Assembly: GCA_034433795.1 (NCBI GenBank)
Contig: DAOUAE010000075.1
Span: forward strand, 1-18,069
Length of the DNA: 18,069 nucleotides
Source: DAOUAE01 sp034433795
GTDB lineage: Bacteria; Chloroflexota; UBA6077; FW602-bin22; DAOUAE01
Reading direction: 5' to 3'
Shown here piece after piece: positions 1 to 8,443 of the stretch. The notes below the pieces were generated by a model. The model did not search any database and was not told where the DNA came from. It saw only the letters and a list, made by a program, of their open reading frames with translations. The position numbers were made by a program, and so were the translations under genes. How positions within the stretch are numbered: the stretch's first letter is position 1; each line of letters opens with the position of its first letter.

Positions 1-277
1 GGGCGTGACTTCGGGGATGCGGAGGGTTATCCTGGCCATGGGGCAGGCCTCCTGGGGTGTGGTGGTGTGTTGCCTTTATTCCCGGAGAGTCTGCCCCGTC
101 TTGTCCAGTCCCCTACCCACCGCCTGTGGGACAGTCACGGTCGGAGCGAGGGCTTCTCCGGGCGTGATCCGGGGTGGAGCCGTAGCCTGCCTGGCCCTCT
201 TACGCGCTCTCTGGGGGATGGTGTAACATAGAGGGGAGATCGGCTGCCGTTGTCAGCCAGCCGTCAGGAGCGCACCG

Positions 278-1957
278 ATGGTGGCCACGCAGGAGACCCT
301 CTTTTATTTTCCCCCGCCGCCTGCCGACGACGCGGTCGAGTGGACGGCCAACGACCTCGGTCTCTCGAACACGATCACCCGGACCAAGAGCCGGACCGCC
401 TATTACGATAAAAACCTCGACGCCGACCCACCACGCCGGGAGGCCCTGCTCCAGACCGCCCGGGCCTTTCTGCGCGACGGGGCGGCTGGTCAGCCGCCGG
501 TCGAGCGGCTGGCGGTGATCCACGGGGTCACCGTCCGGGTCTGGACCAACAGCCCGCACCTGGCCGACTTCTGGGACGAGAACTGGTACAGTCCAGCCGA
601 GTGGCGGGCCGCCACCGGCCAGCCGCCCGATCTCACGCCGCGGGTTACCGTCTATGCCCTGGTGCGGGTGCCCGGTCAGCCTGAGGCCGCCTACTACAGC
701 CGGGCTCGGAACACCATTGTCTTCTTCAACACCGCCTACTACGGCCAGCTCAAGAGCTGGGTCCTGGGGGCGGTCGGCCGGATCCTGGCGGACGAGTATG
801 GCATCCACTCGGTCCACGGGGCCTGTGTGGCGCTGAACGGCCAGGGTGTCCTTTATATCGCCCCGACCGGCACCGGCAAGTCGACCAGTTCCTACGGGCT
901 GATGGCGGTGCCGGGGGCACGGTTCCACTCCGACGACTGGGTCTACATCCACTACACGCTGGCCCGGCGCGATGGCGAGCGCCTGGCGCCGGTCGAGATC
1001 GTCCCGGAGGGAGGGCCGCCGGTCCGTGGCTACCGCTGCTTCCGGTGGCTGGCCGAGCACCCCGGAGGGCGCGGACGGCTGCGCGGGCTCACCCTGGCGA
1101 ACCGGCTGGTCGAGTGCTCGCTTGAGGCGCTCGATCCGCGGGCTCCCATCGTCGCCTACGCCTACATCTCCGAGAAGCTCTTCTATCTGCGGACCAACCT
1201 GGTCGAGAGTTTTCCGGAGAGCGCCTACCAGATTCTGCGGTCGAAACTGGAGAACGTGCCCCTGGTCACACCGGCGTTTCTGGCCGCCCACCGGGCGACG
1301 CTCGACGACCTGGTGACCCATCTGCGGACCGCCAGTCCGCCGGCCATGCGGGCCTTCTTTCAGGCCATGCCGGAAGAGCGTCTGCGGGAGGTGCTGGCCC
1401 GGCTTTTTGCGTTTGACAACGCCCGGGCGATGCTGGATATTACCCAGGTGCTGGGGCGAGAGCGGGTCTACACCGATCCGCTGGAGCCAGTGCCGCTGCG
1501 CAGCGTCTTTCTCCTGCGGCGTGACTTCGAGGATCCAGTGGTCCTGGAACGGTTATCGCCAGAGGAGTTCATCGGGCGGCTCCTTATCGGCGAGACGCCG
1601 GAGAAGAAACGCGAGGTGGCCTACAACGCCTACCGGGCGGTGGACGACGTCCAGGAGCGACAGTGGATCGCCGCGCTGGAGGCGCAGGCGCGGCAGCGGG
1701 GAGCGCCGGTCGCCCGGCTGTTCTGGGCTCAGCCGGACATCCCGGACAGTTTGCGCGAGGAGTTCGCGTTGTTCGAGGTCCTCTACCGGGCGGCCGACTG
1801 CTATGGCCTGAACACGATTCTGCAGAAAGACCCCAGCGTGCCGGACAAGGCGACGGCGGTTCAGCGGACGATCCGCCTCATCGCCCGGGCGGTTCAGCAC
1901 CGTCCGCCCCAGTCCCGCTATACGCTGGCGGACTATCACCGACTCTTCATACCCTGA
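278..1957 (+). CDS. HprK/PEPCK-fold P-loop ATPase or kinase, function unknown
   Basis: This 559-aa protein carries a clear Walker A loop at residues 195-203 (APTGTGKST) and a downstream HSDDW motif at 217-221. That spacing and the paired aspartates are typical of the HPr kinase / PEP carboxykinase fold, where the acidic pair binds Mg2+. It is longer than HprK (about 310 aa) and lacks recognisable PEPCK substrate motifs, so neither name is safe. Residues 1-190 and 330-559 resemble nothing I know. No signal peptide or membrane segment is visible, so it is probably cytoplasmic. The ATG is preceded by AGGAG at 266-270, seven bases upstream. The stop lies 16 bp before the isocitrate dehydrogenase start, so the two are probably cotranscribed. 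That context suggests a role in central carbon metabolism, possibly protein phosphorylation; this is inference. The coding call is firm because codon-level GC bias and protein composition fit; the function is open. Confidence 0.85.
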   Translation: MVATQETLFYFPPPPADDAVEWTANDLGLSNTITRTKSRTAYYDKNLDADPPRREALLQTARAFLRDGAAGQPPVERLAVIHGVTVRVWTNSPHLADFWDENWYSPAEWRAATGQPPDLTPRVTVYALVRVPGQPEAAYYSRARNTIVFFNTAYYGQLKSWVLGAVGRILADEYGIHSVHGACVALNGQGVLYIAPTGTGKSTSSYGLMAVPGARFHSDDWVYIHYTLARRDGERLAPVEIVPEGGPPVRGYRCFRWLAEHPGGRGRLRGLTLANRLVECSLEALDPRAPIVAYAYISEKLFYLRTNLVESFPESAYQILRSKLENVPLVTPAFLAAHRATLDDLVTHLRTASPPAMRAFFQAMPEERLREVLARLFAFDNARAMLDITQVLGRERVYTDPLEPVPLRSVFLLRRDFEDPVVLERLSPEEFIGRLLIGETPEKKREVAYNAYRAVDDVQERQWIAALEAQARQRGAPVARLFWAQPDIPDSLREEFALFEVLYRAADCYGLNTILQKDPSVPDKATAVQRTIRLIARAVQHRPPQSRYTLADYHRLFIP

Positions 1958-1973
1958 GGGAAGGAGGGAGAGG

Positions 1974-3080
1974 ATGGCCTACCGTGTGACGCTCATCCCC
2001 GGCGACGGCATCGGGCCCGAGGTGACGACCGCCGCCCGCCGGGTGCTGGAGGCGACCGGCCTGCCCTTCGAATGGGAGGTCGTCGAGGCGGGGATGGTGG
2101 CGCTCGAGAAGTACGGGACGCCCTTGCCCGACGCTGTCCTGGACTCGATCCGCCGGACGAAGGTGGCGCTGAAGGGGCCGATCACCACGCCGGTCGGGAC
2201 GGGTTTCCGCAGCGTGAATGTGGCGCTGCGGCAGGCCCTGGATCTGTACGCCAATCTCCGCCCCTGCAAGTACTACAAAGGCGTCCGCTCGCGCTACGAT
2301 AACGTTGATCTCGTGGTGGTGCGCGAGAACACCGAGGATCTGTACGCCGGCATCGAGTTCGACGCCGGCGCGCCGGAGACCCAGCGCCTGATCGACCTGC
2401 TGGCCGAGCTGGGGGCGCCGCGTCTGCGCCCGGACACGGCCATCAGCATCAAGGCTATCTCCGACTACGGTTCGCGGCGGATCGTGCGCTTCGCCTTCGA
2501 GTACGCCCGGCGCCACGGGCGTCGGAAGGTCACGGCGGTCCACAAGGCCAACATTATGAAGTACACCGACGGCCTCTTCCTGCGGGTGGCTCAGGAGGTG
2601 GCGACCGGCTACCCGGACATCGCCTTCGAGGACCGCATCGTGGACAACATGGCCATGCAACTGGTCCAGAAGCCCGAACTCTACGACGTGCTGGTGATGC
2701 CCAACCTCTACGGCGACATCCTGTCTGACCTGGCGGCCGGGCTGGTCGGCGGACTGGGCATCGCGCCCGGGGCCAACATCGGCGACGAGGCGGCGGTCTT
2801 CGAGCCGATCCACGGCAGCGCCCCCAAGTACGCCGGTCAGAACAAGGCCAACCCGACGGCGATGATCCTCTGCGGGGTGATGCTGCTGCAGTGGCTGGGC
2901 GAGCACGCCGTGGCCCGCCGGGTCGAACAGGCCATCGCCGACGTGATCGCCGAGGGGAAGTACGTCACCTACGACCTCAAGCCACGGCCCGACGACCCGA
3001 CGGCGGTGGGCACCGCCGAGATGGCCGACGCGGTCATCGCCCGCTACCGCGAACTGGCCGCCGCCGAGGCCCGGGCCTGA
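1974..3080 (+). CDS. icd: Isocitrate dehydrogenase (isocitrate/isopropylmalate dehydrogenase family)
   Basis: 368 aa, full length for the family. It oxidatively decarboxylates isocitrate to 2-oxoglutarate in the TCA cycle. Visible motifs are PGDGIGPE near residue 9, the substrate-binding stretch FRSVNVALRQ (Ser80, Asn82, Arg86), LRPCKYY with Arg96, RENTEDLYAGIE (Arg117, Tyr124), Lys191 in HKANI, and the metal-binding aspartates Asp224, Asp248 and Asp252. The RSxNxALRQ and RENTEDLYAG forms favour isocitrate over isopropylmalate. The cofactor loop reads GSAPKYAG, with Lys285-Tyr286 at the positions that in E. coli Icd (Lys344-Tyr345) contact the NADP phosphate, so NADP+ use is likely although the following Val is Ala292 here. 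AAGGAGG at 1961-1967 gives a strong start. It sits 16 bp after the HprK-fold gene and 28 bp before mdh. Homoisocitrate or tartrate dehydrogenase are less likely alternatives. Confidence 0.93.
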   Translation: MAYRVTLIPGDGIGPEVTTAARRVLEATGLPFEWEVVEAGMVALEKYGTPLPDAVLDSIRRTKVALKGPITTPVGTGFRSVNVALRQALDLYANLRPCKYYKGVRSRYDNVDLVVVRENTEDLYAGIEFDAGAPETQRLIDLLAELGAPRLRPDTAISIKAISDYGSRRIVRFAFEYARRHGRRKVTAVHKANIMKYTDGLFLRVAQEVATGYPDIAFEDRIVDNMAMQLVQKPELYDVLVMPNLYGDILSDLAAGLVGGLGIAPGANIGDEAAVFEPIHGSAPKYAGQNKANPTAMILCGVMLLQWLGEHAVARRVEQAIADVIAEGKYVTYDLKPRPDDPTAVGTAEMADAVIARYRELAAAEARA

Positions 3081-3108
3081 GGGGAGAGATTCGGTTACGA
3101 GGGGGACT

Positions 3109-4047
3109 ATGCGCAAGAAGATCACCATCATCGGCGCCGGGGCCGTCGGGGCGACCACGGCCCAGCGGCTGGCTGAGCGCGACTACGCCGACCTGGTCCT
3201 GGTGGATGTGGTCGAGGGGATCGCCGCCGGCAAGGCCCTCGATATCGAAGAGGCCGGACCGGTGGTGGGCTACCACACGCGGCTCATCGGGACCCACGAC
3301 GATTATGCCCCGACCGCCAACTCTGACATCGTCATCATCACCTCGGGGGTGCCCCGCAAGCCGGGGATGACCCGCGAGGATCTGGTCCTGACCAACCAGA
3401 AGATCGTTCAGAGTGTGGTCGAGCGAGCGGTCCAGTACTCGCCGGATTGCATCCTGCTGGTGGTCACCAACCCGCTGGACGCCATGGCCTATCTGGCCTA
3501 CAAGGTGAGCGGCTTTCCCAAGCAGCGGGTGGTCGGGATGGCTGGCATTCTGGACACCGCCCGCTTCCGCAGCTTTGTGGCCCGCGAGCTGGGCGTCTCG
3601 CCGCGCGACGTCCAGGCCTACGTGCTCGGCGGGCACGGTGAGGCCATGGTGCCGCTCCCGCGCTACTGCACCGTGGGGGGCATCCCGCTGCCGCAGCTGC
3701 TGCCGCCCGACACCATCGCCCGGCTGGTCGAGCGGACGCGCAAGGGGGGCGAGGAGATCGTGCAGCTGCTCAAGACCGGCAGCGCCTATTACGCCCCCTC
3801 GGCGGCCATCGCCGAGATGGTCGACGCCATCGTCCTCGACCAGAAGCGGATCGTCCCCTGCTCGACCTATCTGGAGGGCGAGTACGGGTTGCGGGATGTC
3901 TTCATCGGCGTGCCGGTCAAACTGGGGGCCGGGGGCGTCGAGGAGGTCATCGAGATCCCGTTGACCGAGGATGAGCGGGCGGCCCTCCACCGCTCGGCCG
4001 AGGGGGTGCGGCAGCTCCTGCGGGTCATGGGGTTCCAGCCGGTTTAG
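3109..4047 (+). CDS. mdh: Malate dehydrogenase, LDH-like type
   Basis: 312 aa, the normal length of the LDH-like malate dehydrogenases. It interconverts malate and oxaloacetate using NAD+. The Rossmann loop GAGAVG lies at residues 9-14. The mobile loop reads VPRKPGMTRED, with Arg83 at the position where lactate dehydrogenases carry Gln, which marks it as a malate enzyme. Catalytic Asp149 and Arg152 (LDTARFR) and His176 (GGHGEAM) are present. GAGGGGG at 3099-3105 precedes the ATG. It follows icd by 28 bp, so the pair supplies two TCA oxidations from one transcript, with sdh just across the convergent junction. Confidence 0.96.
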   Translation: MRKKITIIGAGAVGATTAQRLAERDYADLVLVDVVEGIAAGKALDIEEAGPVVGYHTRLIGTHDDYAPTANSDIVIITSGVPRKPGMTREDLVLTNQKIVQSVVERAVQYSPDCILLVVTNPLDAMAYLAYKVSGFPKQRVVGMAGILDTARFRSFVARELGVSPRDVQAYVLGGHGEAMVPLPRYCTVGGIPLPQLLPPDTIARLVERTRKGGEEIVQLLKTGSAYYAPSAAIAEMVDAIVLDQKRIVPCSTYLEGEYGLRDVFIGVPVKLGAGGVEEVIEIPLTEDERAALHRSAEGVRQLLRVMGFQPV

Positions 4048-4060
4048 GTCGGTGGCGGCC

Positions 4061-4076
4061 TGGCACGGTCCTTGCG
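4061..4076 (+). promoter_or_regulatory. Sigma-54-like -24/-12 motif upstream of the DUF2795-like gene
   Basis: TGGCACG at 4061-4067, four bases, then TTGC at 4072-4075. This matches the sigma-54 consensus TGGCACr-N4-TTGCw except for the final base, which is G. It would start transcription near 4087, about 30 bp before the ATG at 4118. The match could be chance in GC-rich DNA, and many phyla related to the suspected host lack RpoN, so the call is tentative. Confidence 0.3.
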
Positions 4077-4117
4077 CCGGCCTCCGGGACCATTCGAGAG
4101 CCTCGGGAGGACGAGCC

Positions 4118-4342
4118 ATGGCCAAGGCCAAGCCGGCGCTGACCATCGATCAGGTGCTGGAGTACGTCAAGGACGCGCCCTTCCCCTGCTCGAAGGAGCA
4201 CCTCCTGGAGCACGCCCGGAAGAAAGGGGCGCCGGAGGAGGTGCTGCACGCCCTCAAGATCATGCGCCCCGAGACCAAGTACGATAATCTGGAGGACGTG
4301 CGCGAAGGGCTGCTCAAAGAGCGCCAGTTCCGCCAGGGCTGA
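4118..4342 (+). CDS. Small DUF2795-like protein
   Basis: A 74-aa protein. The ATG at 4118 is chosen because GGGAGG at 4105-4110 sits seven bases upstream and the protein starts with a Lys/Ala-rich lead (MAKAKPALT), whereas upstream extension in the same frame runs back through the end of mdh. Residues 9-70 resemble the DUF2795 family: a predicted helical domain with a DAPFPCSKEHLLEHARKKGAPEEVLHAL-type core and a conserved-looking ALKIMRPETKYDNLEDV end (given in pieces here as helix, turn, helix). The family has no established function; a nucleic-acid-binding or helical adaptor role is only a guess. It lies 70 bp after mdh and just before a terminator hairpin, so it is the last gene of the + strand unit, or has its own promoter. 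Confidence 0.8.
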   Translation: MAKAKPALTIDQVLEYVKDAPFPCSKEHLLEHARKKGAPEEVLHALKIMRPETKYDNLEDVREGLLKERQFRQG

Positions 4343-4366
4343 CGCCCCAAACGGGCCCGAATCCAG

Positions 4367-4396
4367 TGCGGGGAGAGTCCCCGGACTCTCCCCGCA
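4367..4396 (+). terminator. Hairpin terminator between convergent DUF2795-like and sdhB genes
   Basis: A perfect 14-bp inverted repeat (4367-4380 and 4383-4396) with a two-base loop is followed on the + strand by TGTTTTC. The short loop means the top pairs would open in RNA. The T-rich tail serves the + strand transcript, ending the icd-mdh operon. On the - strand the hairpin lies 5 bp past the sdhB stop but has no T run, so any stop for sdh there would be weaker. Confidence 0.8.
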
Positions 4397-4401
4397 TGTT
4401 T

Positions 4402-5100
4402 TCAGACGCCGCCGCGCAGGATAGCCTGCTTGACCTCTTCGATGGCCTTGGTGACCTCGATATCGCGTGGGCAGGCGTCGGTGCAGTTGAAGATCGTTCG
4501 GCAGCGCCAGACGCCGTGCAGGCTGTTGAGGATCGTCAGCCGTTCGGCTGCGCCCTGGTCGCGGCTGTCGAAGATAAAGCGGTGGGCGTTGACAATGGCG
4601 GCCGGGCCGATGAAGTTCGGGTTGGCCCAGAAAGAGGGGCAGGCGGTGGTGCAGCAGGCGCAGAGGATGCATTTGGTGGTGTCATCGTAGCGCGCTCGCT
4701 CGGCCGGGGTCTGCAGGCGCTCCCTGGCCGGCGGGGGATCGTAGGTAATAAGGTAAGGGCGCACGCGCCGGTAGGCGGCGAAGAAGGGCTCCAGGTCGAC
4801 GATAAGGTCCTTGAGCACCCGGTAGCCGCGCAGGGGCTCGATGGTGACCTGACGGCCGACGCTTTTGACCAGGACCTTGCAGGCCAGGCGGTTCTGGCCG
4901 TTGATGATCATCGCGTCCGAGCCGCAGATACCGTGGGCGCAGGAGCGGCGGAAGGCCAGGGTGCCGTCCTGGTACCATTTGATGTAGTTGAGGGCGTCCA
5001 GGACGCGGTCGGTGGGCTCGACCTCGACATCGTACTCGGCCCAGTAGGGGCGGGGGTCTTTTTCGGGGTTGAAGCGTTTGATCCGCACGTGGAGCTGCAT
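4402..5100 (-). CDS. sdhB: Succinate dehydrogenase iron-sulfur subunit
   Basis: 232 aa, typical length. It passes electrons from the flavoprotein to the membrane quinone site through three iron-sulfur clusters. The N-terminal 2Fe-2S site shows Cys54, Cys59, Asp62 and Cys74; Asp at the third position is also found in E. coli SdhB. The C-terminal domain has Cys144, Cys147, Cys150 and Cys210 for the 4Fe-4S cluster and Cys154, Cys200 and Cys206 for the 3Fe-4S cluster, the succinate dehydrogenase pattern. The start is supported by GGGAGGAG just upstream. It is the last gene of sdhC-D-A-B, 23 bp after sdhA. A fumarate reductase direction cannot be excluded from sequence, but neighbouring TCA genes favour succinate oxidation. 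Confidence 0.97.
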   Translation of the reverse strand: MQLHVRIKRFNPEKDPRPYWAEYDVEVEPTDRVLDALNYIKWYQDGTLAFRRSCAHGICGSDAMIINGQNRLACKVLVKSVGRQVTIEPLRGYRVLKDLIVDLEPFFAAYRRVRPYLITYDPPPARERLQTPAERARYDDTTKCILCACCTTACPSFWANPNFIGPAAIVNAHRFIFDSRDQGAAERLTILNSLHGVWRCRTIFNCTDACPRDIEVTKAIEEVKQAILRGGV

Positions 5101-5123
5101 CGTTCTCCTCCCTGCCGCCGGGC

Positions 5124-6851
<1,728 letters not shown>

Positions 6852-6888
6852 CGGACTGTCCTCTCCCTCCTTGGGCGGCTCCCGCGTT

Positions 6889-7311
6889 CTAGGCCCGGAA
6901 CATGCCGGGTTGGAAGCTCAGGATGACCTCCGAGCCGACCACCAGGAGCACGAACCCGATCACCGCCAGGCTGGTCAGGGCGAAGAGCCGCCAGCCGGGG
7001 GTGTGGATGTAGTCGTCGATGACGACCCGGACCCCGTTCAGGCCGTGGAGCAGGGCCAGCCAGAGGAGCAGGAGGTCGTAGAGGCGCCAGAGGGGCAGAC
7101 TCCAGCGGGCGGCCACCCACTCGTAGGTGATCACGTCGACGTTATTGATAATGTGCATGATGGCCAGGTGTCCCAGGGCCAGGAAGACCAGGAGCAGGCC
7201 GGAGACCCGCATAAAGTACCAGGCGTAGAGTTCGAAGCCCCGGCCGGGCGGCTGGCCGTTGACCCGCGGACGCTCGAGGGTGGTCTCGGGGGGGCGTTCC
7301 ACCACCTGCAT
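6889..7311 (-). CDS. sdhD: Succinate dehydrogenase membrane anchor subunit
   Basis: 140 aa with three hydrophobic segments, about residues 36-56, 75-96 and 108-131, following a polar N-terminus of about 28 residues. It anchors SdhAB in the cytoplasmic membrane and helps form the quinone and haem b sites. WYFMRVSG near residue 31 and LLHGLNGVRVVIDDY near 87 are typical of SdhD. His48, His53 and His89 lie in or near the helices and are candidates for haem ligation. A GGAGGG ribosome site precedes the ATG. It starts 16 bp after the sdhC stop. Anchor subunits are divergent, so the assignment rests on both motif and operon position. Confidence 0.93.
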   Translation of the reverse strand: MQVVERPPETTLERPRVNGQPPGRGFELYAWYFMRVSGLLLVFLALGHLAIMHIINNVDVITYEWVAARWSLPLWRLYDLLLLWLALLHGLNGVRVVIDDYIHTPGWRLFALTSLAVIGFVLLVVGSEVILSFQPGMFRA

Positions 7312-7327
7312 GTCCGGCTTCCCTCCG

Positions 7328-7681
7328 TTAGAACTTGAAGACCGGCTTGAGCATCACGTAGGCCATGGGGATGGCGATCAGCGGGTAGATGACGGCCCCG
7401 ATCCAGAACATGTGGCGGTGATAGCGGGCCAGGCTGGGCCAGAAGTCGATGACGGTGATGCGGAGGCCGTTGCCGGCGTGGTAGAGGACGGCCAGCGCCA
7501 GGAGCACCTCCATCACCCGAATGACCGGCAGGCGGTAGATGCTCAGGGCGTGGTTGTAGGCGTCGGGGCCGAAGCCGACCAGGGCGGTGTCAAGGATGTG
7601 AAGCCCCAGGAACAGCATCACCGCCAGGCCGGTGACCCGGTGGAGCAGCCATGCCCAGTGACCCTCGCGGCCGATGTACAT
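7328..7681 (-). CDS. sdhC: Succinate dehydrogenase cytochrome b subunit
   Basis: 117 aa from the ATG at 7681. A nine-residue longer reading frame begins at a TTG at 7708, but AGGAGG lies exactly seven bases before the ATG and inside the longer version, so the ATG is preferred. Three membrane segments are visible at about 15-35, 53-75 and 91-112. HWAWLLHRVTG at 8-18 is the signature of SdhC (quinone-site region), and His28 and His68 (LYHAGNGLR) are likely haem b ligand candidates. It is first in the sdhC-D-A-B operon and follows a TATAAT promoter element at 7732-7737. Confidence 0.93.
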   Translation of the reverse strand: MYIGREGHWAWLLHRVTGLAVMLFLGLHILDTALVGFGPDAYNHALSIYRLPVIRVMEVLLALAVLYHAGNGLRITVIDFWPSLARYHRHMFWIGAVIYPLIAIPMAYVMLKPVFKF

Positions 7682-7731
7682 CCCCTGCCCTCCTGGAGAG
7701 ATCGGCAAAATGCGATCCGTCGTCCGGTGCG

Positions 7732-7737
7732 ATTATA
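7732..7737 (-). promoter_or_regulatory. Probable -10 element of the sdhCDAB promoter
   Basis: Read on the - strand this is a perfect TATAAT in otherwise GC-rich DNA, 50 bp upstream of the sdhC ATG. The expected start of transcription is near 7725, giving a leader of about 45 nt. No good -35 box is seen 16-18 bp upstream (TGGTCT at best), so an activator or a weak promoter is possible. Confidence 0.6.
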
Positions 7738-7909
7738 CACAGCGCCCGCCGGACAGACCAGCCCTCTCCCGGGGTCTGGCTGCGAGCAGGGTGGAGCACC
7801 GCCCGGCGCCGGCCTCTTTCCCGCTGCCCGGTGCTGGGGGTCAGGAAGGCTGGGCCGGGCAGTGCGAGCGGACGGCACCGGTGGCCGGGGGAGCCTGGCC
7901 GTGCAGAGG

Positions 7910-7946
7910 AAAAAAAGACCGGCGGCTGGTGCTGGCAGCCCCGGTC
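7910..7946 (-). terminator. Intrinsic terminator downstream of tRNA-Leu
   Basis: On the - strand, GACCGG-GGCTG pairs with CAGCC-CCGGTC around a seven-base loop (11 bp, one bulged base at 7923) and is followed directly by seven T residues. This is a textbook Rho-independent terminator. It lies about 170 bp past the tRNA-Leu 3' end and about 170 bp before the sdh promoter, insulating sdh from tRNA transcription. Confidence 0.85.
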
Positions 7947-8040
7947 GCTGGGTGAGCCGGCTGGGGCGGTCTGCCGTTCTCATTGGCGCCGTCTCCCCGC
8001 CGTGTCGTCAAGGGGCGCCGGCCACGCCTCTCCGGTCCAT

Positions 8041-8080
8041 CCCACACGCTTCCCACACTTTTCCCACACGCTGCGTGTGG
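8041..8080. repeat. Three CCCACAC units at 11-bp spacing with an overlapping palindrome
   Basis: CCCACAC begins at 8041, 8052 and 8063, one helical turn apart. The third copy is the left arm of a palindrome, CCACACGC and GCGTGTGG around one central base (8064-8080), so a fourth, inverted copy is present. The arrangement resembles a protein-binding array. It lies within the presumed tRNA-Leu trailer. Function unknown. Confidence 0.6.
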
Positions 8081-8114
8081 TCCCCTGACGCCTGGGGCGC
8101 CCCTGTTCCAGCGG

Positions 8115-8197
8115 TGGGGAAGGCGGGACTCGAACCCGCACGCCGGTACGGCGCATGATCCTAAGTCATGCTCGTCTACCAGTTCCGACACTTCCCC
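8115..8197 (-). tRNA. tRNA-Leu, anticodon UAG
   Basis: An 83-nt type II tRNA. The acceptor stem GGGGAAG pairs with CTTCCCC; the D arm has UCG/CGA with GG in the loop; the anticodon stem CAUGA/UCAUG encloses loop CUUAGGA with anticodon UAG (bases 8161-8163); a long variable arm GCCG-UAC-CGGC marks a class II tRNA; the T arm GCGGG/CCCGC has loop TTCGAGT. The discriminator is A, as needed for leucine. The 3' CCA is not encoded. It reads CUA and, by wobble, other CUN codons. Confidence 0.97.
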
Positions 8198-8206
8198 TCG
8201 CTGGCA

Positions 8207-8235
8207 AGTATAGCGCCCCTTTCTCCCACGGTCAA
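8207..8235 (-). promoter_or_regulatory. Promoter of tRNA-Leu(UAG)
   Basis: On the - strand, TTGACC at 8235-8230, a 17-bp spacer and TATACT at 8212-8207. This is close to the housekeeping consensus with ideal spacing. The predicted start near 8200 would leave only a few leader bases before the mature tRNA 5' end. Confidence 0.85.
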
Positions 8236-8352
8236 GAGACCCACCAGCCGACCGGACACCATCCGGCCCGGACCTTCTCACGGCCTTCTCCAGGCCCGCC
8301 CGGACTGCCCGGTATCCGGCCCACCGAGAGTCCCCGGCCACCGCCGTGCGCC

Positions 8353-8382
8353 TTGTCTGGCTCCGGAGGCGCTTGCTACAAT
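8353..8382 (+). promoter_or_regulatory. Promoter of the zinc-finger/discoidin membrane protein gene
   Basis: TTGTCT at 8353-8358, an 18-bp spacer, and TACAAT at 8377-8382 preceded by TGC, giving an extended -10. The expected start near 8389 leaves a leader of about 55 nt before the ATG at 8444. It is divergent from the tRNA promoter. Confidence 0.7.
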
Positions 8383-8443
8383 CATTGGTGCCAGGTGTTG
8401 ACAATCAGGCGGGCGGTGGTGCGCCCGGCGAGGGGCCGACGCG

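Larger units (their letters stand above)
7738..8114. other. Gene-free stretch between the sdh promoter and tRNA-Leu
   Basis: No reading frame here has a ribosome site or recognisable product; the open frames are by-products of high GC. What it does hold is an intrinsic terminator (7910-7946, - strand), three 11-bp-spaced CCCACAC units (8041-8069) and a palindrome overlapping the last unit (8064-8080). The rest shows nothing I can name. Confidence 0.6.

Noticed and set aside
5..226. 73-aa open frame at the left edge
   Set aside because: No ribosome site, low-complexity Gly/Val/Cys-rich composition, and it ends in the leader of the first real gene. The 277 bp before that gene otherwise show no clear promoter; TAACAT at 224-229 has no good -35 partner.
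200..1321. 373-aa frame antisense to the HprK-fold gene
   Set aside because: Composition rich in Arg, Gly, Pro and Asp with no motif; the + strand frame has a Walker A motif. It is a shadow produced by high GC.
8041..8069. CRISPR array
   Set aside because: Units are 7 bp with 4-bp gaps, far too short for repeats and spacers. No cas genes are present in the window.
8041..8080. DnaA-box cluster or replication origin
   Set aside because: The CCCACAC units have an extra C relative to TTATCCACA-type boxes, there is no AT-rich unwinding region and no dnaA or dnaN nearby.
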